Assembly (NCBI GenBank): GCA_026874595.1
Contig: CM049310.1
Coordinates: 25,035,058 to 25,099,057 of the forward strand
Source: Sipunculus nudus
Taxonomy: Eukaryota; Annelida; Sipuncula; Golfingiida; Sipunculidae
Length of the DNA stretch: 64,000 nt
Reading direction: 5' to 3'
Position numbers and translations under genes: made by a program. Positions 47,091 through 58,201 of this stretch are shown here, in pieces. The notes under the pieces were generated by a model. The model saw nothing but the letters and a program-made list of their open reading frames with translations, ran no database searches and was not told the DNA's origin. Every line of letters begins with the position of its first letter. Position 1 is the stretch's first letter.

Positions 47091-48239
47091 ATAATTTTGT
47101 GCATGTCCTATACGAGCCACCGTAGGTGAGAGACCATCATGCAAGCATTTATAAAATTAAAAAAAAAAGATCGATATTTTATAGATCACTCATATCATAT
47201 CATATACACATATAGTTGTCTCTAGTACAAATTTACAAACATTCTGTAATGATTCTTTAATAATTATATAGGCCTATATAATTTGTCCCATTTCTAACAT
47301 CCATTCACAGACTGATTCATTGATAATACAAACTATACATGGTTTCAGGATTTAATGATGACGTCATAAACTCAGTATCAGCTGGTTATAGTTATCTCTG
47401 AAGATCACGGTTCTTTGGCCTGCAACCAGTAAAATGTCCTAGAATAAATAGGCCTCTACCATGACTAAAGAGATATTTTATGAACGAGTTTCGTATCAAA
47501 TTGAATCCATGGCATTTTGGCTTTTATTGGAAAAAAACGTTGAACGTTAATCTATACGATCGTTCATATCTATAAAAAGTTTGGCCAGTTATGCAAGGGG
47601 AGCTGTATCATTAAATTTTAAGCTTCAATCCAATATTCGCTCTGCCACAGAACCTTGAGATCATATAATTATTCTAAATAATACCACTGAAGTTAGTAAT
47701 AGAGGTGCATTTGCAAAGTTTCCCATATATGTCTGAATAACCATGAACGCAGTATAGTTGATGGTAGCAATAAACCTTTTCCATACAAATTATTTCAGCA
47801 GCCCCCATGATACCGCTTTTGACACCTTTGTATCTGCTTCTCCTGCCAGTCCCGCCAGACCGAAATGATGCTATCTAATCAGGACAGTTAAGATGGCCCG
47901 AGTAAGAGTCACCTGGTACTGACGACTTACTTTAGCTGTAGCCCTTTTTGTTTTTGATTAATATTACCTGATGACACTTGATTGCATATATAGCATTTAG
48001 CTGCTCGGCAGAGAAATTTTTAGAATTTATATGATGAGTTGACATTTTCTTTGTGCTTGAAACAGGTCTGTATGACTCGACCCTTGAGCAGTGGCTATAA
48101 GCCTACTTTCCTTTCTTTTATCTTACAGATAGCTGACTATAGGTTAGCATTGATTACGTTTTATTTTACCTCGGTCATGTGGTACAGTCGATCCATAAGC
48201 CTCCTTCGCCTTACGCTTAGCTAATGAGGCTGGTAAAGG

Positions 48240-48348
48240 GCCAAGAATGTAATAAGACCAATGAGCGTGACGTATATCGCATTGTGCATCTGACTCCAAG
48301 CTGAAAACCCGCAATACCCGCTCTCTTTGGTAAGATTACATTCTTGGC
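48240..48348. repeat. Short palindromic element, 14 bp perfect arms
   Basis: GCCAAGAATGTAAT (48240-48253) is perfectly inverted at 48335-48348. Four more paired bases (TGGT/ACCA) follow after a 3-base mismatch. The 109 bp size fits a small MITE. No coding content. Confidence 0.6.
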
Positions 48349-48839
48349 ACTGATAGTGTACATCAGCAAATCCTGCTGAAGTAAGCAGCGGGTGAGCGAA
48401 AGGTTAATACAGCGTAAAGGAGTGGACCGACTTGAGGAGGTAATTTTGTTTTCAGAAGCGGGCGTGTCTGTTAGCAGCTAGCTTACATTGAAAACAAAGT
48501 AAAGAACGGATCTTCAGGAAATTTCAGAGATATAATAAAGATTTATCCAAGGAACAATTCACTATAATTTTTGAGGCAATATGGATATATCCACAATACG
48601 TTTTGTTTAAAGGATTATTATCATTGAGATCGTCGTCATTCATTGCGATTACACGAAACCTGGTGTTAATTTCCTAACGGTGCAAAAGTTTCCACTTGCG
48701 TGCAATGTGTACAGGTATGGCCTAATGGAGACACCTTTTACTTTGTTTTGGCAGGTATGCAGAGCTTACCTGCGATGCATTTTGGTGCATCGTGACACAC
48801 ATTTCTTTCAGTTCTGATCAATACATTTGCCACTCACGT

Positions 48840-49500
48840 ACGGCACAACCATGCTTGATCAAAATCCAGAATAAGAAGGGGATCAAGATATTTGGTGGAG
48901 AGATGTTTTCTTTGATTCCCATTGAGTTAATTATGAAATATACCTCTAGGTGACAGAAACGTTTCTTCTTCATGGCTCGGGAAGTGATCCATTTATACAT
49001 GAACATGTTTTTTATAGGCCAGCAGACCTAGAATTTTGATGGAGCTATGTGGGGTCTGATTCCCATTGAATGAGTTATACAATATACCTCTAGTTGACAG
49101 TAAGACTTTCTGTGTATAGTACACACCACCACAACTTGGTCTAAATTGGTACGTATTATACAGATGGCTGCAACGAAGATCGGGGATATAGTAAAACCTC
49201 CATTCATGCGCCGTGCCGTCCGTCCGTAATATTAGCTTGTGATTAAAGCCAGTTTTTAAAGCCAAACAATATCACAAAAAATGTTATCTTATATATATTA
49301 TTCACCTACTCATATATAGAGGAAGTACCTAATATATTGTGAGGTGGCAATGTCAAGGTCACAGGAACCACCCCCTGCGAAAGCTTTAGGGCGCCTTTTA
49401 AGTTAAACCTTCCATCTTTCATAAATGGCTCACCTAGCAGTACGGGAAGAACCATAAGGTCACAATGTCAAAGGTCAAGGCCATAGGACCGCTCCAATGA
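48840..49500. repeat. Degenerate interspersed repeats 3' of the FG-GAP gene
   Basis: Two diverged copies (near 48,860-48,960 and 49,020-49,110) share gattcccattga and atatacctctaggtgacag. They are followed at 49,350-49,490 by the GTCAAGGTCACAGG and AGGTCAAGG motifs seen in the other repeat family. Confidence 0.55.
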
Positions 49501-49595
49501 TTTTCGCACTGACCACTGCACAGCATTAAATGATTACATATTAAATTAAAGGCCACGATACTGATTAAATAAATAAAGAGGCATTATCATGTTGA

Positions 49596-51546
49596 TCAAT
49601 AAGATTTTTTGATGGAACTGCAGTTGACGACGAAGCCTTCGCTGTCCAAATCACACAAATAATCGGTGTCCCCAGGAAGACCAAGCGAGTAATCGAAAAA
49701 GAAATCATTGATATATCCTTGATCATTTCTTCCTGCAGTTGCACTCCAGCTCTGCATTTCGGCAAACTCGTCCATCACATACACAGGGAAAGTAGTACCA
49801 CCTTTGGTGTAGTAATCCGCGATCAAAATAAACCAGTCCATGCACAGTGTGTAGCCGTTCCTTGCCCTCTCCATGGCAAAGTCTAACATAAGCTTGCTGT
49901 CAGCGAAGTACTGATTGGCGAGCGTGGCAAAAGCCTCTTGGGGCGCCTTGACAAAGAAGTCGATGTTTGAAGGCCTGATGCTGTTAAAGTTGAGGTTGAA
50001 ACCAGGCCCTGATTGGAAATGTTGTGTGAACGTGGTGTCCCAGTTTGCCTGACCATCCCACCAGCCGTTCTGAAGGAAAAGTTGCTGAGTCTGAGCAATG
50101 TTGTAACCTAGAGTTGTTGGCGTCTGCCAAACGACATGACCCTCGGTTGCACGCCTCAGTATCTCGTACTTTCTCTCAAAAAGCGTTTGGTTATACACCG
50201 GCGCCAGTGGCTGGTCAAGCTCATTGTGGGCAACCTCATGGGCCAGAGCTACAAGAAATGTCATTATGGTGGGGTTTCTATCTGATTCCGAACACACCTG
50301 ACAGTCGGCAGGGAACGAGTCTTCGCCATACTCTGCGCCCGTGAATATATTAATCCCACTTTTACGTATACTTCCATATTTCGAATTTTTCCCGATGAAA
50401 AATCCGCTCTGTGTAATGGAAGCTAGGGAGTACAAAGAGGGATCCTTAAGCATCAAAAAGTCATAGATTATTTCCATCTTCCACTCCGGGGCACCATTGT
50501 TGTTTATAATCAGAATGCCTCTGTCCTGCAAGATTCTTGCGGCGAACCCTGTGTGGTTGGTGAGGGAGGACACCAGTGCTCTCTGGTCGGCGGTGTCTGG
50601 CAAACAATCCAGGACCACTGTCCAGATGTAACCAGCAAATTGAGCTGCACCGTTGACCGAAAACTGGCGACGCGCAAAGTACTGTGGGTAATCGATAAGA
50701 TATTTGACATACCAGGAGCGCAGGTCGCTCTTCTCCTCTTCAGGAAACACCGGTGTCATCATGTAGTTGTGAAGATAATTGTGGGCATCATACATGAAAT
50801 TATACAGGGTGTCATTTGTGTCCATGGCTGTTCCGAGATCCGATGGATGTCGCGACATTTCTGCCTCTATCAAGGACCGCTTTTCCGACCTTTGATCAAC
50901 TCCCTTAAAGAACACAACACTACCACTGCGCCCTGAAGCCACCAAGTCCATCAGGCCGTCCCCATCCACATCGGCTATCTCCGGGGACTGATGCTCGCCG
51001 TATGTCGAGCGCACGTTTATGGCCTGCAGGTTCTCCAGTTTCATGGTCGACCGGATGTAGACGCCTCGCTCGTTTTTAACGTACATGAAGAAGCCTCCCC
51101 AGTTCTGACTGTGGAGTACTTCGTACTCCCCGTCTCCGTTTATGTCCATAACCCTGGGCCAGGGTGTGTAGGCACCAGGGACAATCTCAATCAGATACGT
51201 AAAATCAGCCAGTGTAGGAGCTGACCTGCTACCAGTATTGTAATAAACAAACAAAGGCCCTTCGAAAACTCCTGTCATGATGTCATTTAGGCCATCATTG
51301 TTCCAGTCCGTCACGTCAAACCGGGTGGTGTCCAGCCTCTTCAGAAAAACCATCTGTCCAAACAAAGGAACAGCGTAACTCTGGCTGGTTCCTTTGAGGT
51401 AGTAGAGGTCAAGCTCTTGTGTTAGGAGGAGGTCTGGCACCTCGTCCCCGTCCATGTCAGTGTAGGCGATGCTGGTTTTATCTGTACCCCGGATCCCCGT
51501 GTCGATGTTACCGCCGACATACTGCAGTGGCTGAGGTGCGCTGAAT
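49596..51546 (-). CDS. FG-GAP protein exon 3, four repeats and HEVAH domain
   Basis: One uninterrupted 1,951-base exon encoding residues 84-733. Its GC-richer composition and intron-free length stand out against the 60-220 base exons of the two neighbouring genes. It ends CSSIKKSY and taa-type stop. Confidence 0.9.
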
Positions 51547-52956
51547 CTGACAAACAAATGGAAACTTCGTTAGTTAGTACAAATAATTTCAAAATTTAAT
51601 GTAAACATCGGTTCGTTCATTTTTCAGAAATAAAAATAGATACTTGTATATGATTGTTTTCTGAAGTTACTGAGTGCTTTTATGCTTTATTTTGAGAGCC
51701 GTCAGAGGGGAATCAACAAACGAGAAAAGACACATAAATAATTCAGTTTTCATATTGTGAATATCAATGAATTATGCATATATATCTTTCTTTCTATCTT
51801 ACTTTATTCGGGAAAGTTTTCTGTATATGATATCATACCTTCCGTTTCCGTCGCCCAGGTAGTAAAACACCTTCCCATCTGAGGCCAGTAACATATCCAG
51901 TACACCGTTCCCGTCCAGATCAGCGAACCGCGTGACGACGCTGGAGCTGTACTGGATGGGAGTCCCGTCTGTCTGCTGGAGAACCACGCCATCCATGAAC
52001 AGGAAGGTTGGCTCCCACGCTAAAATCATTCATACACAGAATGTTCATTTACAGCCTAGATAATCCCAGCAGTGTATGTCATATGATGACCACTGCAAAC
52101 CTCACCATGATTCGCTGTCATTAATGGTTATATGGTCGTTTTAAAATGTAAAAATAAACTGGCAGTTGTGTTAAGGATACCGGAGTGGTAACATTGATGT
52201 GACCCAGTAAGGATATACTGAGAAAATCAAATATCCCGGACTCCGAAGAAATGTACTTTACTCAGTGATTTCTTCACTAAGCTTGCTGACTGGTCTTCTA
52301 ATAACTGCTTTGAAGGTACTGCTGTTCAATCATTTACTGTAGTACGGGTTTAGATCAGTTAAGACCCTAACAACTTTGATAGAAACAGATTATTTTTGTG
52401 TTAAGGGAAAACATTAATTTTCATTTTGAAATCTTGGATAAAGTATGAGTGTACAGAAATATTTTACATTCAGTCTTTATATAACAGGTTAAAAATATTC
52501 CTTATTCACAACCCAATTAATTCATATTATTTAACGTAAAGCTTGGACAATTTTGTTAATAAATACGTGACCATGCTAAAATCCCGTCCGTTTTATCTGC
52601 GTCTTATGGTAAAAAACAGAAAAGTGATATTCACAAATGAATTATTCATTTACTTATATTATGTAAATATATAAGGTCTTGAGTTATCAGTGGAAGAATA
52701 TTTCAATTCCTTCTACAAAAGTAAATACAGAATGTTTGTCTGTTTGATAATATCCAATCAAACAAAATTAAAGATTATTTTAAAATATCTAATATTGAGA
52801 TTATATTTCCCCATAAAATGATCCATCTAAGAGCTTAAAATTCATATTTTGGTAAATATTTCTTAAGTAATTATGTTTTCACTCACAAGGTATGCCAATG
52901 GTGAATCCCACGCAAAGGACGCCCAGGAGGGCCGAAGTTAAGCTGTTCGTCATCAT
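49596..52956 (-). CDS. Secreted FG-GAP/VCBS-repeat protein with HExxH metalloprotease-like domain (3 coding exons)
   Basis: Minus-strand coding exons 52956-52887, 52019-51839 and 51546-49596, phases matching: 2,202 nt, 733 residues. Residues 1-23 (MMTNSLTSALLGVLCVGFTI and GIP) form a signal peptide. Five FG-GAP/VCBS calcium motifs follow: DLDGNGVLD at 57, DMDGDEVPD at 114, DWNNDGLND at 164, DINGDGEYE near 218 and DVDGDGLMD at 276, as in integrin-type beta-propeller blades. The C-terminal half holds ALAHEVAHNELD, with HEVAH at 520-524, the HExxH zinc signature. Candidate third ligands are E552 (ATEGH) or E621 in PQEAFATLANQYF, which resembles the Glu helix of gluzincin-type proteases. The inferred role is extracellular zinc peptidase with a propeller. 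I do not recognise a named family. The last exon is unusually long. Confidence 0.8.
51839..52019 (-). CDS. FG-GAP protein exon 2, first repeat
   Basis: Encodes SWEPTFLFMDGVVLQQTDGT, then VTRFADLDGNGVLDMLLASD and YYLGDGNG, one complete VCBS/FG-GAP blade with the calcium loop DLDGNGVLD. Acceptor gattttag, donor gtatga. Confidence 0.85.
52020..52886. other. FG-GAP gene intron 1
   Basis: AT-rich intron sequence. No exon, repeat array or mobile-element end was recognised. Confidence 0.55.
52887..52956 (-). CDS. FG-GAP protein exon 1, signal peptide
   Basis: Two adjacent ATGs (52956 and 52953). Encodes a hydrophobic leader ending GIP before donor gtgagt, phase 1. An acceptor-like atgtttcag lies 13 bases before the ATG, so a 5' UTR exon is expected upstream. 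Confidence 0.75.
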
Positions 52957-53364
52957 GATGAACAACTGAAACATATAAACTTAACTTCTATACATAAACA
53001 TGTTACATCTACCTCTGAATGATGAACTTCTATAAACATATATTCCTTCATTATGAACTCCTGTACGTATATTCCTTAATCAGATTGGGTAACTACCAAT
53101 ACTAGCCTTTGGTCAATATAAAAGTATTTGTGGGGGAAAGTCGTTCGCTGTAGCCTACTTGTTATTTAAAGGGAGAACGGAAAGCACCCACAATAAATAA
53201 GAATGGGATAGATTGAAAAAAATGCTTTGTAAGTCGTAACCGGGAATTCATATTGATATATGTTCACCTGTTAAAGTTCTTAAAAATGTTGATTTGAAAA
53301 AAAATAGAGATTCATCAAAGTTATGATATATGAGAAATGACTGAAGATAGTTAGAATGTCTTAC

Positions 53365-53470
53365 CTAACCGACGCGTGAACTTTCTGTGAATACTGACAT
53401 CACTGACGGCGGCAGTACCCTTGCGGACCGTGGGAACCATCATCTGGACTGGAGGTATCGGTCACATTTG
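53365..53470 (-). other. Probable 5' UTR exon of the FG-GAP gene
   Basis: On the minus strand, ggttag/gtaagacatt at 53,365 is a strong donor, and the matching acceptor atgtttcag lies just before the ATG exon. The upstream limit is unknown; 53,470 is only a guess. Confidence 0.4.
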
Positions 53471-53906
53471 GTGATCAGATGTACTTTCTTATCTTTGTCA
53501 GTATGTGCTGGACCAGACATATTGCACGTGGTTTACGCAACGAAGATTTGCGATAGGTGTAGAGTATTAATGTAGTTCAAATTTGGATGATATGATGCAG
53601 TTATATACTTCTATCACATATATCTTGAACAAAATTGTAGAAAAGTCCAGCATTACAACAATTCATTCAGAAGACCTTTACCAAAGTAATGATTAATTAA
53701 GTGCCTCTGTCTCGGATAAAGATGTGTGATATTTTGGTTTGTCGTTCTTGACCGTTGTCGTCCGTATGAACTGGATGATTTCTGAGGTTTCCTCAACTTT
53801 GAAAAGCAAATGAATATGTTTCATCCAATAACTGAATTTCCACAGCCGGTAAACATTAACTTTCAAGATTAGTTTCACCATCAAATCTTTCTATACCATT
53901 CTACAT

Positions 53907-54037
53907 TGATACGAAGATAAATTTCTCGGGGGAAAATTCTGGGCCGATCCGGGATACGAACCCATAACGGTGGCGCACAAGTCCAGCATACCAACCGCTT
54001 CGGACAGTTCGGTCCGCTTTTATTTCGTCTCGTAACA
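53907..54037 (-). repeat. TRIM 3' LTR, shortened
   Basis: 131 bp. It lacks roughly 25-30 bases found in the 5' LTR, including the start of the A box, and has a one-base change in the B box (GGTTCGTATCC). Identity elsewhere is high. Confidence 0.85.
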
Positions 54038-54135
54038 CACCCCCTCTTAAGAGCGTTCTGCTATCAGAATAAGACTATCCCAAAGGTCACACCTTCGGTG
54101 AACTATTCCCTGGGCGACAAAGTCACCGTCATGTT

Positions 54136-54148
54136 GGACGAGCCCCCA
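54136..54148 (-). promoter_or_regulatory. TRIM primer-binding site (tRNA-Pro type)
   Basis: TGGGGGCTCGTCC, three bases from the 5' LTR end. The 13 bases match the 5' part of the classic tRNA-Pro primer site; the following bases (aacat) do not. Confidence 0.7.
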
Positions 54149-54151
54149 TTT

Positions 54152-54306
54152 TGTTACGAAGACAAATATCTCGGGGTAAATTCTGGGCAGATCCGGGATT
54201 CGAACCCATAACGGTGGCGCACAAGTCCGGCGTACCAACCGCTTAGCTAGAAAAACAAACTTCTCTGGCGAGACAGTTCGGTCCGCTTTTATGTCGCCCC
54301 GTAACA
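54152..54306 (-). repeat. TRIM 5' LTR with tRNA-like A and B boxes
   Basis: 155 bp. TAGCTAAGCGG (54249-54239) fits the A box consensus TRGCNNAGYGG fully, and GGTTCGAATCC (54206-54196) fits the B box fully, in the same orientation as the element and about 32 bases apart. A TATA-like ATAAAAGC lies near the start. Confidence 0.85.
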
Positions 54307-54426
54307 ACATGTATTTATTAAACCGTCTGATTATGGCAAATAAGTCAGTCCAATGGCGGTAGGTTTTTCCATAATTTAGTCTGTAACTGGATATACCTAA
54401 TGGTCTTAGTGGCTTATCACATGAAC

Positions 54427-54450
54427 AAAAAAAAAAAAAAAAAAAAAAAA
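54427..54450. repeat. Poly(A) run
   Basis: About 24 A residues on the plus strand about 120 bases beyond the TRIM. It could be a retroposon tail, but no element could be identified to its left. Confidence 0.6.
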
Positions 54451-55559
54451 ACTGGTGGTTCGAAGACTTGTGGTTTTCTGTTTATTGCATGTATTTTGAG
54501 ACGGCAAAACTAAACCAATGTTTTCGTGGCAAATGCGGAAGTTTGGTTTGTTTACTGATATTTGAAAATTTTATCCACGCCACTGACTTATAAATAAGTT
54601 ATCTGAGCAACGGGAAAGGTCCTCTGTCTGTCTTTCATCCGTTTGGCTGGCCGTTTCTTTTGCTGGCCGCATGGGTATATGTCAAAACGTATTTACCGAT
54701 ATCTTCCAATTTTACAATTAGTCTTTATCTCTCCTGTCCCGATTAGCATCATGTTTTTTTTAATAAAATAATTGCTCTCGAAATTATTCATTGTTTTTTT
54801 TCCCGGATAAACATACAATAAAAACACAAAACCGGGAGGGGAGATATCCATTTCTTTTGGTTGCAAAAACAACCCCTTTCCAGTCAAAATAATGTCAGTG
54901 TACCAAATCAATTTGTCTCATTACAACGAAGCTAACAAAATATAGTTAAGTCACTCGAATAATGTCTGTGCGTTCGTACATACTGATATATTTTGCTGAT
55001 CCATATCTTCTCACGGAATGAGAATGCGTTTCACTGTTAAAGTTTTCTGTCATCGATGCTATCCTGGTACAGGCGACATTCTTTGTTTTCCTCCACATTT
55101 TTTATTGAAATAATATTAATTAAGTTTATTATATCAAAATCATATGATGTATAATTAAAGAATTTTTTTTCGCTTGAAAGATTGTGTGGTATTGGTCATG
55201 ATGGAGTTAAAATCTAGTGGGTCATATCATCGGGAATATTTTTTTTCGGTGGGGGGGGTGTGCAGGAAGTAGCTTAGTGGCTAAGGAGTACAGAACCTTA
55301 CAGAACCCAAAAGTGAATCAAAGGGGGAAAAAAGCAAATTCGTGAAATTAATGTCCCCCGCTTTGGGCTCTATTGTTTCCTGCTTGTTATGCAACCAAAA
55401 TTATGACGAGGAAAAAATCTTAAGGGCACATAAAAACAAACAGATGCACTATGACATGTGGAGACATCTGCAGGCGAACATAAAAAGTAAAACAATTGAG
55501 AATTAGGACCAAAATATGACATATGAAGTCATCTGCAGGCGAACTTAAAAACTAAAACA

Positions 55560-56345
55560 CATTGAGAAACTGGACCAAAATTTGAATATTTTGTATTTTT
55601 CAGATAGACACACTGACCCAAATTTGAATGTAATCGATAATATTTAATGTAATGGATAATATTTAGGAAAGTTATCACACGGAAACAAAAACCTGAAGGA
55701 CGGACAGACAGAGTGATAGAAAGACAGACAGACAGAAGCAAGACACTCCAAAACAAATCCCAACTATGGTAAACATGAAAGCAATCACTGACCGATATTT
55801 GAAAGAAATCGGATAATATTTAGGAAAGTTATCTCACGGAAACGAAAACCTGACAGAGGAACAGACAGAGTGACAGAAGCCAGACATTCCAAAACCAATA
55901 CCAACCAAGGTAAGCATGAAGGTAATCACCAAAATTTGAATGAAATTTGATAATATTTAGGAAAGTAAATTACACAGAAACAAAAACCTGACGGACGGAC
56001 AGACCGAATGACATACAGACAGACAGAAGCCAGACACTATAAAACCAATCCCAACCAAGGTAAGCTTGAGTGCAATCACTGACCCCAAATTTGAATGAAA
56101 TTGGGTAAAATTTAGGAAAGTTATTGCACGGAAACGAAAACCTTACGGACGGACAGACAGAGTGACAGACAGACACATATAAGGCAGATCACTCCAAACC
56201 GATCCCAACCAAGGTAAGCATAAGAGCAATTACTGACCAAAATCTGAATGAAATTGGATAAAATGTAGGAAAGTTATCGCACGAAAACGAAAAAAACCTG
56301 ACGGACGGACAGAGATTCAGACAGACGGACAAACCCAAATCAATG
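55560..56345 (-). repeat. Five tandem units of about 154 bp with (ACGG/ACAG)n tails
   Basis: The phrase taggaaagttatcgcac recurs with starts near 55665, 55822, 55959, 56113 and 56267. Every unit continues with ggaaacgaaaacctgacgga and an ACAG/ACGG microsatellite. A repeated core of about 155 bp plus ACGG microsatellite is the design of pearl/HINE-type elements of bivalves. Confidence 0.85.
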
Positions 56346-56379
56346 TCGCCGCATCCGCGGAGCGGGGAAAAAAATGAAA

Positions 56380-57836
56380 ACTCAGTAGAACCTAATGCTG
56401 AGATTCACACTCAGTGTCATATGCTTACATATACTTGCTGCAACCTGAAACCCAGAAGGCTTAAAAAGTAATAACATGTCATTCTTAATGTATGGCTGCC
56501 TTATTTCACTTTCATTCGAGAGAACCACCAACTGGTCATGGATCTAACCTGAACAAATATGAGAAAATTGTATAAAAATACACTTTCCAGTCAGTCATTT
56601 TGTAAAAGAAGACTGAAATATATGATTTAAAACATTCGTGTCAGGAACCACGACTTTACCATATCATAGCATTATAAACAGCCATAAGTAGGGTATGACA
56701 CTGAAGATAGGATACAAGTAATATACTGAAACTCGTTTTTTAATGAAAATCCAACTCAAGAAGAATCTAGTAGCAAATGCTTTCGTGTCATTTTTAGGTA
56801 AAGTTCTTAATGTTTCGTAATACAACTGAAAAATTAATGCCTTACCGTCTATACGGAAGTTCATATTTATAACGAATTATGTTTATTATCAGTTTGTAAT
56901 TTAAAATCCATAAATGATCACCGGGCATGTAAGGCTGTTAACTGTATTTTTTATAATGCATAAATCATGTGCATGAGAAAGGTTAAATTTCAGACCCATA
57001 TTGGTTCGCTGATATAGTTATAGTTTGATGAGGTGATATGATTGAGTAATTTCCCTTTGTATGTGTTCATAGGCGAATACATAACTCATGTTTTAAGGGT
57101 TGATTCCCCTGAACTTAGATTAATCGCAAATACCATCGATTTTTTTTTTATATTGCACTGCCAGTTCACTGATATCACATCAGTGACCTGTATGTTCTTT
57201 AATTCTAGAAACAGCAATGAATCTCCCACTATATTAATCAGATTCTTGAAAATAATAAAGTTCTTATATATACTTTTAATATGGACCATTTGATAGAAAA
57301 TCAATAGGATTTGAAGTTTCTTATATATTTCTTTTTGTCACGACTTGAATAAGACACATTTGTCATTGGATCATATGCCAACCTGACAATTCGGGCAGTG
57401 ATACCCGAGACGCCCGCATCTTCAAACCAGCCTGATTAGACAATGGCAGACTTGTAACAATAGGAGGTGCCTTGTAACGTTTTTATTGACGTTTTTCCCG
57501 TTCTTTGTTATCTTAGAATCTCGTTCTGTTCTTCCTTTATTTTGGGAATAAATACTCTAAGAATCACCAATTTTCAATCGAAAGAACACTGCACAACTGA
57601 TAAAAGCACTGCCGTTAGACTTGGAAGGCTTTTGTATTTCACTGTGGGAGGTAACCAACTGCTGTTCGGCATCACAGTCTGCAAAGGCCAGGTGATATCA
57701 AGTTAACATGGGCTACTGAGGTACATTCAACATGTTAGAGAAACAGCTGTCTCTGCATTTGCACCTGTTACATATAAAAATAACGGGAAAAAGTTAAGGA
57801 CTATTTCATCCTAGATCCACAGAAGATTACACTTGC
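56380..57836. other. Spacer before the PAN-hemopexin pseudogene
   Basis: AT-rich, no gene recognised. Short frames here have no recognisable domains. Confidence 0.5.
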
Positions 57837-58172
57837 ATGTGCATTAAGTTCATGGCGTCAGTGCTTGTACTTTGGTTGATGTGTGTGATCACTAATGCTG
57901 CATTAGCAGAAGTTAAAAAATCGATCTGGCAACAACCATGCTTCGTCTCCAAGAACATGGCGTTCAGGAATCACACAATCAAAGTTCTCTCAGCAGATGG
58001 GTTATTCCAATGCGCCAGTTTCTGTTACAATGACCACCGTTGCTTTTCCATAAACGTGGGCCCCTCATTCACTGAGAATAACTGCGAGCTGAATGACCGC
58101 CTGGCCGGTTCTCACTAAAGCTGGTTCGTCTCTGCACCTGGATTCGAATATTTTGAAATGGAAAAAGCTCAG
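57837..58172 (+). pseudogene. Signal peptide and PAN/apple exon with in-frame TAA
   Basis: Residues 1-93 read without interruption, then TAA at 58116-58118, then 18 more codons of clear PAN-like sequence to the donor at 58173. Two ATGs are possible (57837 and 57852); the second gives the better signal peptide. Confidence 0.72.
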
Positions 58173-58201
58173 GTAGAGGATTTAATTTCTGCTTATTTAT
58201 A

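Larger units (their letters stand above)
44963..47124. mobile_element. 2.16 kb foldback element with tandem-repeat arms, 6 bp TSD
   Basis: TACGGTGGCTCGTATAGGAC begins the left end. The first 50 or more bases are inverted at the right end with a single T indel. Each arm continues inward as an array of 21-22 bp units (TATCTCGTTCCCACGCGATA and variants), running to about 45,250 on the left and back to about 46,962 on the right. GGTGAG directly flanks both ends (44957-44962 and 47125-47130), a perfect 6 bp duplication. The interior is TA tracts, homopolymers and a nested inverted repeat, with no transposase. The superfamily is not identified. It lies about 157 bp upstream of the ADRM1 ATG. Confidence 0.85.
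53907..54306 (-). mobile_element. 400 bp TRIM (miniature LTR retrotransposon)
   Basis: Read on the minus strand: 5' LTR 54306-54152, then three bases, then a primer-binding site TGGGGGCTCGTCC (54148-54136) equal to the start of the tRNA-Pro site used by many retroelements. A 114 bp non-coding interior follows, then the purine tract AAGAGGGGG, then the 3' LTR 54037-53907. LTRs begin TGTTACG and end CGTAACA (3' copy CGTATCA). The flanks on both sides are acat (53903-53906 and 54307-54310), a 4 bp target duplication. There is no gag or pol, so it must have moved in trans. The LTRs contain tRNA-type Pol III boxes. Confidence 0.85.

Noticed and set aside
44957-47130. Polinton/Maverick based on 6 bp duplication
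   Set aside because: The ends do not start with AG, the length is only 2.16 kb and there is no polymerase, integrase or capsid frame.
48240-48348. Rho-independent-like terminator or bidirectional promoter
   Set aside because: Such terminators are bacterial, and the palindrome with unrelated interior is better explained as a small MITE.
50553-50936. Plus-strand 127-residue frame
   Set aside because: Antisense shadow of the large FG-GAP exon, with no domain of its own.
54190-54260. Minus-strand tRNA gene or independent SINE
   Set aside because: The boxes lie wholly inside a 155 bp sequence that has TGTTACG/CGTAACA ends, a second copy 114 bp away, a primer site, a purine tract and a 4 bp target duplication. 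LTR is the better reading.
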